Source: Leptolinea sp. UBA5203
Lineage (GTDB): Bacteria; Chloroflexota; Anaerolineae; Anaerolineales; Anaerolineaceae
NCBI GenBank assembly: GCA_002412765.1
Contig: DHVR01000005.1
Location: 124,001 to 188,000 of the forward strand
Direction of reading: 5' to 3'
Length of the DNA: 64,000 bases
Shown here piece by piece: positions 1-9,207 of this stretch (position 1 is the stretch's first letter; each line of letters begins with the position of its first letter). The notes under the pieces are model-generated. The model was not told the origin of the DNA and ran no database searches. It worked only from the letters and a program-made list of their open reading frames with translations. Made by a program: the position numbers and the translations under genes.

Positions 1-918
1 GTCGTGGCCAATGATCCCGCAGACCAGTATGTATTTATCTTGCCGGGCCTGGCGGTAGACCCTGTTGGGAATGTCATCGTCTTGACTGAGCCGGTTGCCT
101 ATGATTTTGGCGGTACCATGGAAGGCGAGCTCTACATTATGCTGGGGCATGGCGAACGAGAAGTGGCCGGGGATCAGAAGGGGATGCGTTATATTCAGAA
201 TGAATTTGTCATTGCTGCCCGTCCCACGATGCCTAAACGACCTGCTGTTGAGCTGGCAAGAGTGTTTCTTTCTCATCGTGGCAATGCCGTTCATAATGCC
301 GCCAATCCATTCCATCCGGGCGTGGATGAAATTGATATGCGTTTTCGTGCCGCGGTAAAGTTGGATGAGAGAAAAATAGTCCAGGTGGGAGTGGCCTATT
401 TGGGTACGGAAGCCCCCGCCGGTGTGCTTACGGGTTGGGATTATTTGGCCCGCGACAGCAGCCGTTCCACCCAGAACGAATTGGTCATCAACAATGCACT
501 ATCCCTGTCCACGGATCTGTCAAATTTTTCTATTCTTTATCTGGCAGGGACAGGAGCTTTCAAAGTAGAAAGCACTATCACGAAAGCAATATCAGCCTAT
601 CTTGAACAAGGCAAAGGCCTGATCGCGGAAGCCCTGGATGATACGGCCGACGATTCCTTTAATACCTTCTTTGGAAAATTGGGGTTGAATCTGAAACCAG
701 TAGCAGAATATGATTCAATTCTCAAGTCACCCTATCTTTTTAATGCTCCCCCTGAAGGGAATCAGGGCAGCCGTGTTTTATTGGGTAAAAAAGTGATCTA
801 TTCTAATGCGAAATATAGTATCGCATGGAGCGGCAAAGTGCTTGGCGGGACCGGCTCGCGGGCAGATATCCGCTCAGCATTGGAATGGGGTCTGAACATG
901 ATTTCTTATTGTTTATAA
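1..918 (+). CDS. 3' part of a gene; DUF4159-like C-terminal domain (partial)
   Basis: The reading frame is open from the first base, so the true start most likely lies outside the window; a GTG at base 4 is only a possible start. The N-terminal part contains a segment reading GLAVDPVGNVIVLTEP, a pattern I associate loosely with phage-tail-like or contractile-injection accessory proteins. Residues from about 150 onward (NALSLSTDLSNFSILYLAGTG, then a helix with YLEQGKGLIAEA and a final ALEWGLNMISY) follow the layout of DUF4159, a flavodoxin/GATase-like fold of unknown function often ending in GxNxxxY. No catalytic residues can be named. The following gene starts about 95 bases later on the same strand. 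Function unknown; the domain assignment is tentative. Confidence 0.55.
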   Translation, partial: VVANDPADQYVFILPGLAVDPVGNVIVLTEPVAYDFGGTMEGELYIMLGHGEREVAGDQKGMRYIQNEFVIAARPTMPKRPAVELARVFLSHRGNAVHNAANPFHPGVDEIDMRFRAAVKLDERKIVQVGVAYLGTEAPAGVLTGWDYLARDSSRSTQNELVINNALSLSTDLSNFSILYLAGTGAFKVESTITKAISAYLEQGKGLIAEALDDTADDSFNTFFGKLGLNLKPVAEYDSILKSPYLFNAPPEGNQGSRVLLGKKVIYSNAKYSIAWSGKVLGGTGSRADIRSALEWGLNMISYCL

Positions 919-1011
919 CCTTACTGTGTGTGAACTTGATTAGTTGAGCAAAAAGCATTTTGATCCAACAGATCAAGATGCTGAAATTGAATAGTCAAAA
1001 ACCACACATAA

Positions 1012-2709
1012 ATGGTTTATATGAAAAGACTGTGGTTCGTCGACTTCTTGGCAAATTACGGATTCACGAAATGGAGGTTAATCCTTTTTTTATCCATGCT
1101 CGTTGGAATCTGCTTTACCATGGGTCAGCCTATTGCTGTAAGCGCGGATGAAGGTGAAAACCCCCCTGGAAGAATAGCTTCAACCAGAACCTCCAATGCT
1201 CAGTACCAATGGTGGTTGGTTTATTGGGCAGATCATTCTCTGGCTTGTGATTTCTCAATTAATCATGAGGGCCAACCCAGTGACCAGGAGATTCAATCCA
1301 AATGTTCATCCGACCTTTATACTCTTTGGAAGTCAAGCATAACTTGTAATTCTTCCGGAATATCTGGCACGCCTTCCTGTAAAGGGCTTTATTTATATGC
1401 GGTTAATCCGCTCGTGCAGGATGAGGTGATCACGGTTCATGCTGCTCCGCCTGTGATTTGGATTTCACTGGATGGATGTAATGCAATAGAGAGTGACGCT
1501 CCTTGCGTGGGCAACCCCAGCATGACATTTACAGGGGAAGAACCCATCCAGGGTCACAGGATTTCCCAGATTTATGGAAAAATCGGGAGTTATATTTTTA
1601 AATGCGAGAGCAATGTTTGTTCAGTTCCATTAAGGGAGACTGACCTGCAAGGGGAGGAATTTACGTTCCAGGGGGATTCGAGTTTTGGGGATTCAACACA
1701 AGAGTTTATCGGTTACATCCGAGTCATTCCTGATACCCCATTGAAGGGCAGCTATAGTATCGATGTTATCAGTACCCAATTTAGGGGAAAGAAACCGCCG
1801 AGTTGCTCATCTGCCTGGGAAGTTTTTCCTGAAAATGTTACCCCCCCGGACTGGTTGAAAACACCTGGAGACGCGGCTGAGCTTCAGCGCTCGACGAAAC
1901 TTTATTATCTGGCTGCTTCCCTGATAAAAAATGGTATTGTGGATGCCGATGTCTGTGATCGAGGTGGTCTGGTTAATGACACCGTTGCCAATGAATGCGG
2001 CGTGGCTTTGGCCATGGCGGATATGATCAGATGGCAAAATCAATTTGACTCGGATATTCTTGCATTCGCGAAATCAGACGGTGTCCCGGCAGCTTTGGTA
2101 AAAAACACCCTGATCCGTGAAAGTCAACTTTGGCCGGGAGATTATTCCGCTGATGAAGAAGTCGGGTTGAATCAGCTCACACAAAATGGCGCTGACACGG
2201 TTCTTTTATGGAATCCAACTTTTTACCAGGGATTTTGTCCACTGGTCCTGGATGCTGCGGTTTGTTCCCAGGGGTATGCGAACTTGAGCAAGGAAAGGCA
2301 AAGGATGCTGCAAGGGGCATTACTAAATAAAATTGATGCAACCTGCCCGGAATGTGAAAATGGGGTCAACCTTGATAAAGCTAAATACAGTATTCATGTA
2401 TTTTCGGAAGCCTTAAAAGCAAATTGCAATCAAGTCAATCAAATTATTCAAAATGTGACGGATAAACCCGTACGGGGGATAAGCACGTATTCCGACCTGT
2501 GGCGCTTTACCCTGGTCAACTATAATGCCGGTTCGGGATGCCTGGGCAGCGCCTTAACCAAGACCTGGCAGGCAAAATCTCCCATGGATTGGGAGCACGT
2601 ATCTGCTAATCTTGATCCGGTTTGTCAGGCCGCGATTGAGTATGTAGCAGAAATCTCGGCGGTGGAATCAGGTAAACCACCGACGACATTGACGCCAACA
2701 TCCGATTAG
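1012..2709 (+). CDS. Secreted lytic-transglycosylase-like (SLT) protein with Thr/Pro tail
   Basis: Exported protein with an N-terminal hydrophobic segment (about residues 20-40, ending near VSADEG). ATG at 1012 and at 1021 are both possible starts and neither has a clear ribosome binding site. The last third looks like a lysozyme-fold transglycosylase domain: LIRESQLWPG with the putative catalytic Glu near residue 370, then GLNQLT (compare GLMQ) and NYNAGSG (compare AYNAG), which are the usual SLT landmarks for cleaving peptidoglycan glycan strands. The first two thirds are rich in paired cysteines and match no family I know. The protein ends in a Thr/Pro run (TTLTPTSD) at a TAG, after which the same frame continues as Thr/Pro-rich sequence to 2802, so this stop may be recent. 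Predicted substrate is cell-wall peptidoglycan; activity is inferred. Confidence 0.65.
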   Translation: MVYMKRLWFVDFLANYGFTKWRLILFLSMLVGICFTMGQPIAVSADEGENPPGRIASTRTSNAQYQWWLVYWADHSLACDFSINHEGQPSDQEIQSKCSSDLYTLWKSSITCNSSGISGTPSCKGLYLYAVNPLVQDEVITVHAAPPVIWISLDGCNAIESDAPCVGNPSMTFTGEEPIQGHRISQIYGKIGSYIFKCESNVCSVPLRETDLQGEEFTFQGDSSFGDSTQEFIGYIRVIPDTPLKGSYSIDVISTQFRGKKPPSCSSAWEVFPENVTPPDWLKTPGDAAELQRSTKLYYLAASLIKNGIVDADVCDRGGLVNDTVANECGVALAMADMIRWQNQFDSDILAFAKSDGVPAALVKNTLIRESQLWPGDYSADEEVGLNQLTQNGADTVLLWNPTFYQGFCPLVLDAAVCSQGYANLSKERQRMLQGALLNKIDATCPECENGVNLDKAKYSIHVFSEALKANCNQVNQIIQNVTDKPVRGISTYSDLWRFTLVNYNAGSGCLGSALTKTWQAKSPMDWEHVSANLDPVCQAAIEYVAEISAVESGKPPTTLTPTSD

Positions 2710-2802
2710 AATTCCACTCAGTCGACCGTCACACAAACCCAGACTCCCAGCAGTACGCCAGTTCTGTCACTTACCCTGACTCCTACTGTTTCGGTGCCGT
2801 AA
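2710..2802 (+). pseudogene. In-frame Thr/Pro tail continuing after the TAG of the SLT-like gene
   Basis: Reading on past the TAG at 2707-2709 in the same frame gives 30 codons rich in Thr, Ser, Gln and Pro (TQTQTPSSTP, LTLTPTVSVP) and then TAA at 2800-2802. The composition continues that of the upstream tail, so the original protein probably ended here and lost its last 30 residues to a nonsense change, or the stop is partly read through. Confidence 0.6.
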
Positions 2803-3170
2803 TAGACAAACAGAGATCACCCGAAAGAAAATCTGAGGGAAAAGGATAGTAATTTTGGGTCCTGGTTCGGTGCCATCGTTTCCATCAACCACAAAAAAAA
2901 TGGATGAACCCAAAAAGAAGATCTGAATGTGTGATACGCTAGGGCTGATTTATAATAAAAGGAAGGAAAGCGTGGTCTCCATGAAAGGATCCATGGCTCA
3001 AGGGGACCGTTCCTTGTCGCTTTCGTTTATCCCGAGGAACGGAACTGTTTACTGCCTATCTGCTGACAATACTGACCCTTCTGAAATGATTAGGCGAAAA
3101 CGTAAATCACGTTAATTAAAAATATCAGTGTCAACACAAAGTCAGGATGAAGATGGACGAAAGAGGAAAA
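2803..3170. other. Intergenic region with possible peptidase-C69 N-terminal scrap
   Basis: There is no convincing full gene. An open frame from 2927 (62 codons) begins MCDTLGLIYN, which resembles the start of secernin/C69 dipeptidases, where Cys2 is the nucleophile (MCDT...). It loses similarity within about 15 residues and ends at 3115, so it is at best a decayed fragment. A TATAAT at 2950-2955 has no good -35 partner. Confidence 0.3.
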
Positions 3171-4043
3171 ATGCGTGATTATACCCAAGAAATTCTTGAA
3201 TTGATTCGGCTTACATCCACCGATCTCCCTTCCCAGGTTGAAGAACGCCTGAACAAAGCCATGGAAAATGAGAACGCGGGTTCTGCAGCACGTGCCGCCC
3301 TTGAAACCATCCTGAAGAACATAAAAATGACGAGGAAGAATTCCACGCCCATTTGTCAGGATACGGGCACACCCATCTTCTTTGTGCATTCGACCGATTC
3401 CATTGACACCGCAGCCTTAACCAGGCAGATTCGGGAAGCCATTGCGTTGGCCACCCAAAAATCCTATTTGCGCCCGAATGCAGTTGATTCGATTACCGGG
3501 AAGAATACAGGGAATAACCTTGGGGATGAGTACTTCCCGTCCATTCATTTCCAACAAAGCGCTGAGGGAGATTTTTCTATTGACTTGATCCTAAAGGGCG
3601 GCGGGTGTGAAAATGTGGGTGCGCAATACGCTCTGCCGAATGATGAGTTGCAGGCGGGTCGTGATCTGGAAGGGGTACGAAAAGCAGCTTTGGATGCGGT
3701 TTTCCGCGCTCAGGGGGAAGGTTGTGCTCCGGGTTTTCTTGGTATAGGCATTGGCGGGGATCGGGGGACTTCCTATGCAGCTTCCAAGCAAGTCATGCTG
3801 CGCGAGCCGGATGACCATAATGCGGATGCTGAGCTGGATCAACTGGAAGACAGAATATTGACTGAGGCAAACGAATTGGGGATTGGCCCGATGGGATTCG
3901 GCGGCAAAACAACCCTGCTTGGCGCCAAGGTAACCTCCACCTATCGCCTGCCCGCTTCCTTTTTTGTGAGTGTTTCTTATATGTGCTGGGCTTACCGCCA
4001 TCATAAAATGGTCATCAAAAACGATGAGATCACCTACCTGTAG
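3171..4043 (+). CDS. Class I fumarate hydratase, alpha subunit
   Basis: The alpha (N-terminal) half of the two-subunit, 4Fe-4S, oxygen-sensitive class I fumarase/tartrate dehydratase family, which interconverts fumarate and malate in the TCA cycle or its reductive branch. Three conserved cysteines suited to hold the cluster are visible: PICQDTG (about residue 62), GGGCENVG (146) and GEGCAPGFLGIGIGGDRG (185). The C-terminal GPMGFGGKTTLLG and ASFFVSVSYMCWAYRHH blocks are also typical. I chose ATG 3171 because AGAGG lies just upstream; an in-frame ATG at 3147 would add eight residues. The beta-subunit gene follows after 12 bases, so the pair is co-transcribed. Fumarate is the likely substrate, but L-tartrate dehydratase has the same architecture and cannot be excluded. 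Confidence 0.9.
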   Translation: MRDYTQEILELIRLTSTDLPSQVEERLNKAMENENAGSAARAALETILKNIKMTRKNSTPICQDTGTPIFFVHSTDSIDTAALTRQIREAIALATQKSYLRPNAVDSITGKNTGNNLGDEYFPSIHFQQSAEGDFSIDLILKGGGCENVGAQYALPNDELQAGRDLEGVRKAALDAVFRAQGEGCAPGFLGIGIGGDRGTSYAASKQVMLREPDDHNADAELDQLEDRILTEANELGIGPMGFGGKTTLLGAKVTSTYRLPASFFVSVSYMCWAYRHHKMVIKNDEITYL

Positions 4044-4055
4044 AGCGGAGAAACC

Positions 4056-4676
4056 ATGTTAAAAAAACTCAAGATACCCATCAATGAAGAGGAAATCAAG
4101 GATCTGAAAGTAGGGGAGTCGGTTCTTTTATCGGGCGTAATGATTACCGGCAGGGATGCGGTTCATAAGTGGATTCATGATACCTTTATCAGCCAGACCC
4201 AACAGGCCACACAAGAGGATTTGGATGTTCTCAATGACTTAAAGCCGATCTTGTCCGGGGGACTGATTTACCATTGCGGCCCGGTGGTAGCAGGCTTGGA
4301 TACAAAAGAGTATCGGTTTGTGGCCGCCGGCCCAACCACAAGCATCCGCGAAGAAGCCTACCAAAGGGATGTGATTCGTTTTCTGAATCTGCGGGGTGTG
4401 ATCGGCAAGGGCGGCATGGGCGCGAAAACCTTGAAAGCCTGTCAGGAAGCGCCAGCCGTTTACTTCCATGCCATTGGTGGTGCAGCGGCGTTAATCGCCG
4501 AATCCGTGACTGAAGTGATTGGTGTGCATAAGCTGGAGTTTGGCGTCCCTGAGGCGATTTGGGTGATCAAGGTTAAAGACCTGCCAGTGATTGTCACCAT
4601 GGACGCTCATGGCGCAAGCTTGCATACGTCTGTCAGGGAAAAATCCAAAGCGGTGCTTGAGCGGCTCATCCGGTAA
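4056..4676 (+). CDS. Class I fumarate hydratase, beta subunit
   Basis: The beta (C-terminal, swivelling) subunit that completes the class I hydro-lyase. Its 206 residues match the usual size. Family landmarks are LKVGESVLLSGVMITGRDAVHK near the N terminus, IYHCGPVV around residue 73, AAGPTTSIREE around residue 90, which contributes to substrate binding, and GKGGMGAKTL around residue 125. GAGAAACC precedes the ATG, 12 bases after the alpha-subunit stop, as expected for a translationally linked pair. As with the alpha subunit, fumarate versus tartrate specificity cannot be read from sequence. No further gene belongs to this operon, because the next gene downstream is convergent. Confidence 0.9.
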   Translation: MLKKLKIPINEEEIKDLKVGESVLLSGVMITGRDAVHKWIHDTFISQTQQATQEDLDVLNDLKPILSGGLIYHCGPVVAGLDTKEYRFVAAGPTTSIREEAYQRDVIRFLNLRGVIGKGGMGAKTLKACQEAPAVYFHAIGGAAALIAESVTEVIGVHKLEFGVPEAIWVIKVKDLPVIVTMDAHGASLHTSVREKSKAVLERLIR

Positions 4677-5113
4677 AACGAAGTATACCTTGGTTATTAA
4701 TCTATTCCTAGACTTATCTTCTGCGGAGAGCATTTTTGCATTGTCCTTATCCAATGGAAGAAATCCCCCTTTACAGCGGAATCAGGGTCCCTCACAGATT
4801 TTTGATCTGTCAGGCAGTTATGTATACTCTTACCGGTGTCCCTTTATCTTGTCTAAGATTTGAACTCACTTGCTGACAGAATGTATGCTTTCCCAGATGA
4901 GATGGTTAGCGGTTGTGTAAATTTCATCGACACCAGTGGTAAAGGGTCTTGTAACTGTTATATTCTGACCTGACAAATGAGTATACATGTATCTAGTGGA
5001 TTAATAAAAAAGTTGGCATCACGTCTTAAGGGTAGACTGATCCCAACTTTATTAATTATATGAGGTTTTTGATTAATATAACATTAAGCTTGTAAAAACT
5101 TTTCGCAAACCGA
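4677..5113. other. Intergenic region between convergent genes
   Basis: About 430 AT-rich bases between the fumarase operon (plus) and the propeller lipoprotein (minus). The only structure I see is a weak hairpin, ACAGAT/ATCTGT at 4794-4810 with a T-rich loop. No coding sequence is supported. Confidence 0.5.
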
Positions 5114-6166
5114 TCACTCATTTGGTTGATAACGAGACACTCCGCCGGCAAAGGTACCGAACCATAGTGCGCCATCAGGTGTTGCCAGGATGGCCAGGAC
5201 ATTGTTATCCGCCAGTCCGTCGGCGGTGGTGTAATTCTTCCACACCGCCCCATCAAAGCGCGACACGCCATTGTCTGTACCAAACCACATTGCTCCGTCC
5301 TGCGCCACGGCGATAGAGAAGACACTGTTGCTTACCAGGCCATCGGCAGTGGTGTAGTTCTTCCACTCCAAACCGTTGAAACGGGAAACGCCGCTGTCTT
5401 TGCTGCCAAACCAGAGCGCACCGTCCGGCGCTTCGACGATGGCGAAGATGGTGTCACCCGCCAGACCGTCTTTTGTGGTGTAGCTCTTCCACGTCGTTCC
5501 ATCGAAGTGAGATACGCCGGCGTTATCGGTGCCAAACCATAACGCCCCATCGGATGCCGCGGCGGTGGAGTAAACATAATTGCCCGCCAATCCATCTTTG
5601 GTGGTGTAACTCGTCCAGGTTGTTCCATTAAAGCTGGAGACACCGTTGCTTGTGCCAAACCACAGCACATCATACGGGGCTTTGGCGATGGAGCTGACTC
5701 GCTTGCCTGCCAGCCCTTCTGTTGGGGTGTAGCGTGTCCATGTAGTTCCATCAAAACGTGCCACGTCTCCGTCATTCTGACGATTATCACTGCCGAACCA
5801 TAGGGCTCCGTCTGGGGCTTCGGCAATGGACAAGATCTGGTTATTCGCCAGGCCGTCATCGGCGGTGTAGTTTTTCCATTTCTTTCCATCAAAGTGCGAT
5901 ACGCCTCCACCCCAGGTGCCAAACCACAGCTCCCCGTCCTGGGTGCTGGCGATGGAAGAAACAGCACCGCAAGCTGAGCCGTCAGAGGGAACCACACAGC
6001 TTGCCAGCCCGTCGGCAGGGGTATAGGTCGTCCAACCAGGGTAACTTATGGGGATGGCCGTGGAAGTTAGACTGGGTGTGGGTGTTGCGGCTGGTGTGCA
6101 GCTAACTAAAAATATGAGCACCAAACCAATGACGATGATCCTTTGGATTACGCTCTTTGGGTTCAT
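5114..6166 (-). CDS. Lipoprotein with seven Reg_prop-type beta-propeller repeats
   Basis: Exported lipoprotein. The start at 6166 is preceded by GGGAGA at good spacing. A hydrophobic signal ends in the lipobox LVSC, with Cys near residue 22, followed by a TPTPS linker. The rest is seven repeats of about 40 residues with the core [G]ALWFGT-x-GVSxFDG-x-W-x-YT, the two-component-regulator propeller repeat found in the sensor part of hybrid kinases. Here no transmembrane helix, kinase or other domain follows, so this is a stand-alone extracytoplasmic propeller tethered by lipid. Ligand and partner are unknown; carbohydrate or protein binding is plausible. A well-formed single propeller of seven blades fits the length of 350 residues. 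Confidence 0.85.
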   Translation of the reverse strand: MNPKSVIQRIIVIGLVLIFLVSCTPAATPTPSLTSTAIPISYPGWTTYTPADGLASCVVPSDGSACGAVSSIASTQDGELWFGTWGGGVSHFDGKKWKNYTADDGLANNQILSIAEAPDGALWFGSDNRQNDGDVARFDGTTWTRYTPTEGLAGKRVSSIAKAPYDVLWFGTSNGVSSFNGTTWTSYTTKDGLAGNYVYSTAAASDGALWFGTDNAGVSHFDGTTWKSYTTKDGLAGDTIFAIVEAPDGALWFGSKDSGVSRFNGLEWKNYTTADGLVSNSVFSIAVAQDGAMWFGTDNGVSRFDGAVWKNYTTADGLADNNVLAILATPDGALWFGTFAGGVSRYQPNE

Positions 6167-6523
6167 GAATGTCTCCCTATTGTTTGATTCGAGATTAACG
6201 AGATTTGTGGATTGACTTTAATCGATTTGAAAAAAAACTGAGAAATGACGTTATGTATTTTTTGCCAAGAATAGCCCACGTACATGACCCCTTTCATAAT
6301 GGTAGGGAGGCATCGTTGGCATGAGTTGATCCATCCGTGATTTGGTTTCTGGAGGACATGCTTGATCACCAAATCCTGATTTTCTTTTTTTATTATATAG
6401 GAATCCCTGACTATGAATAATAAGAATTTACGATCAATCTTGCACCCTATCCTATCGCTGGGATGAGGCAAGCGGCGAACGTTTGAGGGATTGGGTCTGG
6501 TCGCTCAAGGATTGGTACAATAG
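6167..6523. other. Intergenic region; possible short coding scrap
   Basis: About 357 bases between two minus-strand genes. It should contain the promoter of the propeller gene and the end of the GH31 transcript. A plus-strand frame around 6440-6530 reads YRWDEASGERLRDWVWSLKD, which looks protein-like but has no start and runs into the GH31 3' end, so it may be a remnant. Nothing else is recognisable. Confidence 0.35.
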
Positions 6524-9115
6524 TTATAATTTCTTCTTAAGCACATCAAAACAATTCACCATTAATGACTGTTTTGTTTTCGGCAGGAGGTGAGTTTCAG
6601 GTACTTTGAATATTTTTCCTTCTGACTGATAGGTGAATCCATCCAGCAGTTGTGGATTGATGAGCAATGTATGGGCTCCGCTGAGGGGGGATTGCAGGGA
6701 TATGGCTCCGCAGCCGCTGATCAGTTCCATTAAGGCCAGTTTTTGGACCGCATTTATTTTGTATTTTGATGCAGCAAGAGCGCCCGGGTCTTTTTGTAAG
6801 GTTTCCATATCTTTCAAGATCAGATGTTTGCTATCAGTGGACATCTTGCAACTCAAAAGGAAACGGCGGATTTTATCTGCCGATGGGGTGGTTGGGGCGA
6901 GCAAAGTGGATTCATGGATACTGATTTGCAGATCAAGTTGTTGTGAATGATGGATACGAAGCGGCCCGATTTCTAGAGTTAGTGTATCGGTGTGATACGA
7001 AGAATCAGCAGTGATTGGTTTTCCATCTAGCATGAGCAGTAAATGCTCTGCCTGACGAATACCGCGCAGCAGAATTCGGTAGGTTCTTGAGGAAGGGATG
7101 GCGCTTGTTTCTCCGAGTGTAGGATGAATGCAAACCTGCATGCTGGTTGTCTGCCAGGTGGAGCTAAAACGGGTGATGCATCCGCCGGTTTGTCGGTAGT
7201 CCTGAGTGACGCCGTCATCTTCGTACAGGTCGAACTGGCCGTCTGCCCCTGGGAAGACCAATAGGTCAATGTTCTGCGGATTGGCGCAGCCGTTGGTCGT
7301 CACGCCACTTTGTAAGGGAAGGATGGCACCGGCACGTGCGAAGAGGGGTATGTCTTCCTGGCGTTGATAAGCAATTTTCCATTGGGAACCATCATGGCAT
7401 TCTCCAGTAAAGAAATCAAACCACTGACCCTGTGGAAACCAGATCGCCTGGCGGCTGTGCTGGAGGGCGGGTAACAGGGGCGTGGTGACCGGGACTGCCA
7501 TCAACTGGCTGCCGAACAGATACTGACCGCTCGCCAGATAAGCCATTTCTTCTTGCGGCCAATCGTAGTACAGCGGGGTGATAAGCGGCAGACCGCTTTG
7601 CTCGTTGCGGCGGGCCATGCAGTAAAGATAAGGAACCAGGGCATGGCGGAACTGCATGGCTTGGCGTACATTTTCTTCCACCTGGGCATCAAAAGCCCAG
7701 GGAGCATGATCAATCAGGGTGTCTTTGGCGCAATGCAGACGGAAAATCGGACTGAGTACGCCGAACTGGACCCAGCGCGTATAGAGATCCGCATCCTCGA
7801 TGCCGTGCATGTGTCCGCCGATATCATGGCTCCACCAGCCATAAGCAGCATTAGCAGCACTGGCGGTGAAATAGGGCTGGAAGGCCAGTGATTTCCAACT
7901 GATGTAGGTGTCTCCGGAAAAACCGATCGGGTAGCGATGATTGCCAGCGCCGCCCCAGCGCGAAAAAATCACCGGGCGCTTGTTGTTCTTTCTTGCCAGA
8001 TCATAAAAGTGCAGATGATTTAATGCCCACAACGGGTCCAGCCCCTGGAGCTTTGTGCGCTTGCCTTGCTGCCAATCCAGCCACCAGAAATCCACGCCGT
8101 CTTCTTCCAAGGGGTGGATAAGCTCTTCGAAGTAGGTTTTGGTAAATTTAGGATCGGCAATGTTGAAGGGGATGGGCTGCTTTTGCTGCGGGTCCTGACC
8201 CATAGCCAGGGCGGCTTGCGTATAGTGATCTTCATGCGGATGAATGCCTTCGGCGGGATGCAGGTTGAGCGACGTGAGCAGGTTTTGTTGGTGCAGCCAT
8301 TGCAGGACTGCCGGCGGGTTTGGAAACAGGTCGCGATTCCAGCTAAACCCCGTCCAGCCGCTGCAAGCGTTGCCTGGTTGGGTGATATGCCAATCCATGT
8401 CAATGATTAAGACTGAGAGGGGGATCTGCTTGTCTTGAAATTGTTGTACCAGCTTCAAAAGGTCGTCTTGTGAATACGCCCAATAGCGCGACCACCAATT
8501 CCCCAGAAAGGCCCGCGGCAGCAGGGGAGGGCGCCCGGCGATGGTTTGATAAGCTGCCAATCCGGCAGGATAATCCTGGCCGTAAACCAGCAGGTAGCTA
8601 TCCCGATAGCCTGTTATAGGTGGGCGAGCTTCCAGCCAACCCTGGGCATTGAAAACCAGGCTGGTGGTATCCTCAATTTGTGTCCAACCCTCTCGGGAGA
8701 GGAAGCCGGGTTGTAAAGGAATTGACCCATTGGTCATATCGAGGGTTCGCGTGGTACCGGGGAGCAAGCCCGGATTGGGATCATCCAGGTGAAGAATTTG
8801 ATGGTTATGGGTGAGGGTAAGTTGCAGGGTTTGGGGTGTGATTCCTGTGGATGAATCCTGATACGTTAAGCTAAACCAATCGGTATTAATGGTAAGAGAG
8901 TTGGAAGTAAGGATAATGTCTGCTTTGGGTACAGGTTGGTTGCGAACCCAGAACGCCTGAGTGGGGCGATCCTCGAATTGACCAGTGGGGCTGACCTCAA
9001 CGCGGAGCATTTGACCGCTGAGTAAGGTAAAGCGCACTTGTGGAAATGTGAATACGGCCCGGGGATTGGCAGCGGCTTGCTTGGGGGAGGGAATAAAGAA
9101 TGGGGTATTCGTCAT
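6524..9115 (-). CDS. Glycoside hydrolase family 31 (alpha-glucosidase/alpha-xylosidase type)
   Basis: GH31 retaining glycosidase acting on alpha-linked glucosides or xylosides. The catalytic (beta/alpha)8 barrel contains LIIDMDWH, VDFWWLDWQQG with the putative nucleophile Asp near residue 347, and GFSGDTYISW with the putative acid/base Asp near residue 402, followed by the family block AAYGWWSHDIGGHMHG. The N-terminal beta-sandwich and a C-terminal beta region (DGQFDLYEDDGVTQDY, DUF5110-like) flank it. About 140 extra C-terminal residues after the usual end are helical and unassigned. No signal peptide is visible, so it acts in the cytoplasm on imported oligosaccharide. The start at 9115 has GGAG upstream. 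It diverges from the ROK regulator and shares an operator region with it. Exact linkage specificity cannot be told. Confidence 0.88.
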   Translation of the reverse strand: MTNTPFFIPSPKQAAANPRAVFTFPQVRFTLLSGQMLRVEVSPTGQFEDRPTQAFWVRNQPVPKADIILTSNSLTINTDWFSLTYQDSSTGITPQTLQLTLTHNHQILHLDDPNPGLLPGTTRTLDMTNGSIPLQPGFLSREGWTQIEDTTSLVFNAQGWLEARPPITGYRDSYLLVYGQDYPAGLAAYQTIAGRPPLLPRAFLGNWWSRYWAYSQDDLLKLVQQFQDKQIPLSVLIIDMDWHITQPGNACSGWTGFSWNRDLFPNPPAVLQWLHQQNLLTSLNLHPAEGIHPHEDHYTQAALAMGQDPQQKQPIPFNIADPKFTKTYFEELIHPLEEDGVDFWWLDWQQGKRTKLQGLDPLWALNHLHFYDLARKNNKRPVIFSRWGGAGNHRYPIGFSGDTYISWKSLAFQPYFTASAANAAYGWWSHDIGGHMHGIEDADLYTRWVQFGVLSPIFRLHCAKDTLIDHAPWAFDAQVEENVRQAMQFRHALVPYLYCMARRNEQSGLPLITPLYYDWPQEEMAYLASGQYLFGSQLMAVPVTTPLLPALQHSRQAIWFPQGQWFDFFTGECHDGSQWKIAYQRQEDIPLFARAGAILPLQSGVTTNGCANPQNIDLLVFPGADGQFDLYEDDGVTQDYRQTGGCITRFSSTWQTTSMQVCIHPTLGETSAIPSSRTYRILLRGIRQAEHLLLMLDGKPITADSSYHTDTLTLEIGPLRIHHSQQLDLQISIHESTLLAPTTPSADKIRRFLLSCKMSTDSKHLILKDMETLQKDPGALAASKYKINAVQKLALMELISGCGAISLQSPLSGAHTLLINPQLLDGFTYQSEGKIFKVPETHLLPKTKQSLMVNCFDVLKKKL

Positions 9116-9136
9116 ACAGAACTCCGAAAGTAAGTA

Positions 9137-9164
9137 TTGACAATTTTCAAAAGCGATCTATAAT
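9137..9164 (+). promoter_or_regulatory. Sigma-A-type promoter for the ROK regulator gene
   Basis: TTGACA at 9137-9142 and TATAAT at 9159-9164, separated by 16 bases. Both hexamers are perfect consensus. The palindromic operator begins about 15 bases downstream, so a bound repressor would sit at or just after the transcription start. Confidence 0.8.
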
Positions 9165-9179
9165 AGGGTTATAACATAG

Positions 9180-9196
9180 TTTGTTCAACGAATAAA
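9180..9196. promoter_or_regulatory. Putative ROK operator, copy 1
   Basis: TTTGTTC-AAC-GAATAAA is a 17-bp imperfect inverted repeat of two 7-bp half-sites around 3 bases, within a longer block (9176-9202) that recurs at 10422-10448. It lies between the divergent GH31 and ROK genes, just downstream of the ROK promoter, as expected for autoregulation. Confidence 0.75.
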
Positions 9197-9207
9197 GTAA
9201 TTATACC

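Noticed and set aside
960..1151. 63-codon frame overlapping the SLT-like gene
   Set aside because: It overlaps the signal peptide of the real gene in another frame and starts at TTG without a ribosome binding site.
5332..5997. 221-codon minus-strand open frame
   Set aside because: It is the shadow of the repeated propeller gene in another frame; repeats with biased codons keep other frames open.
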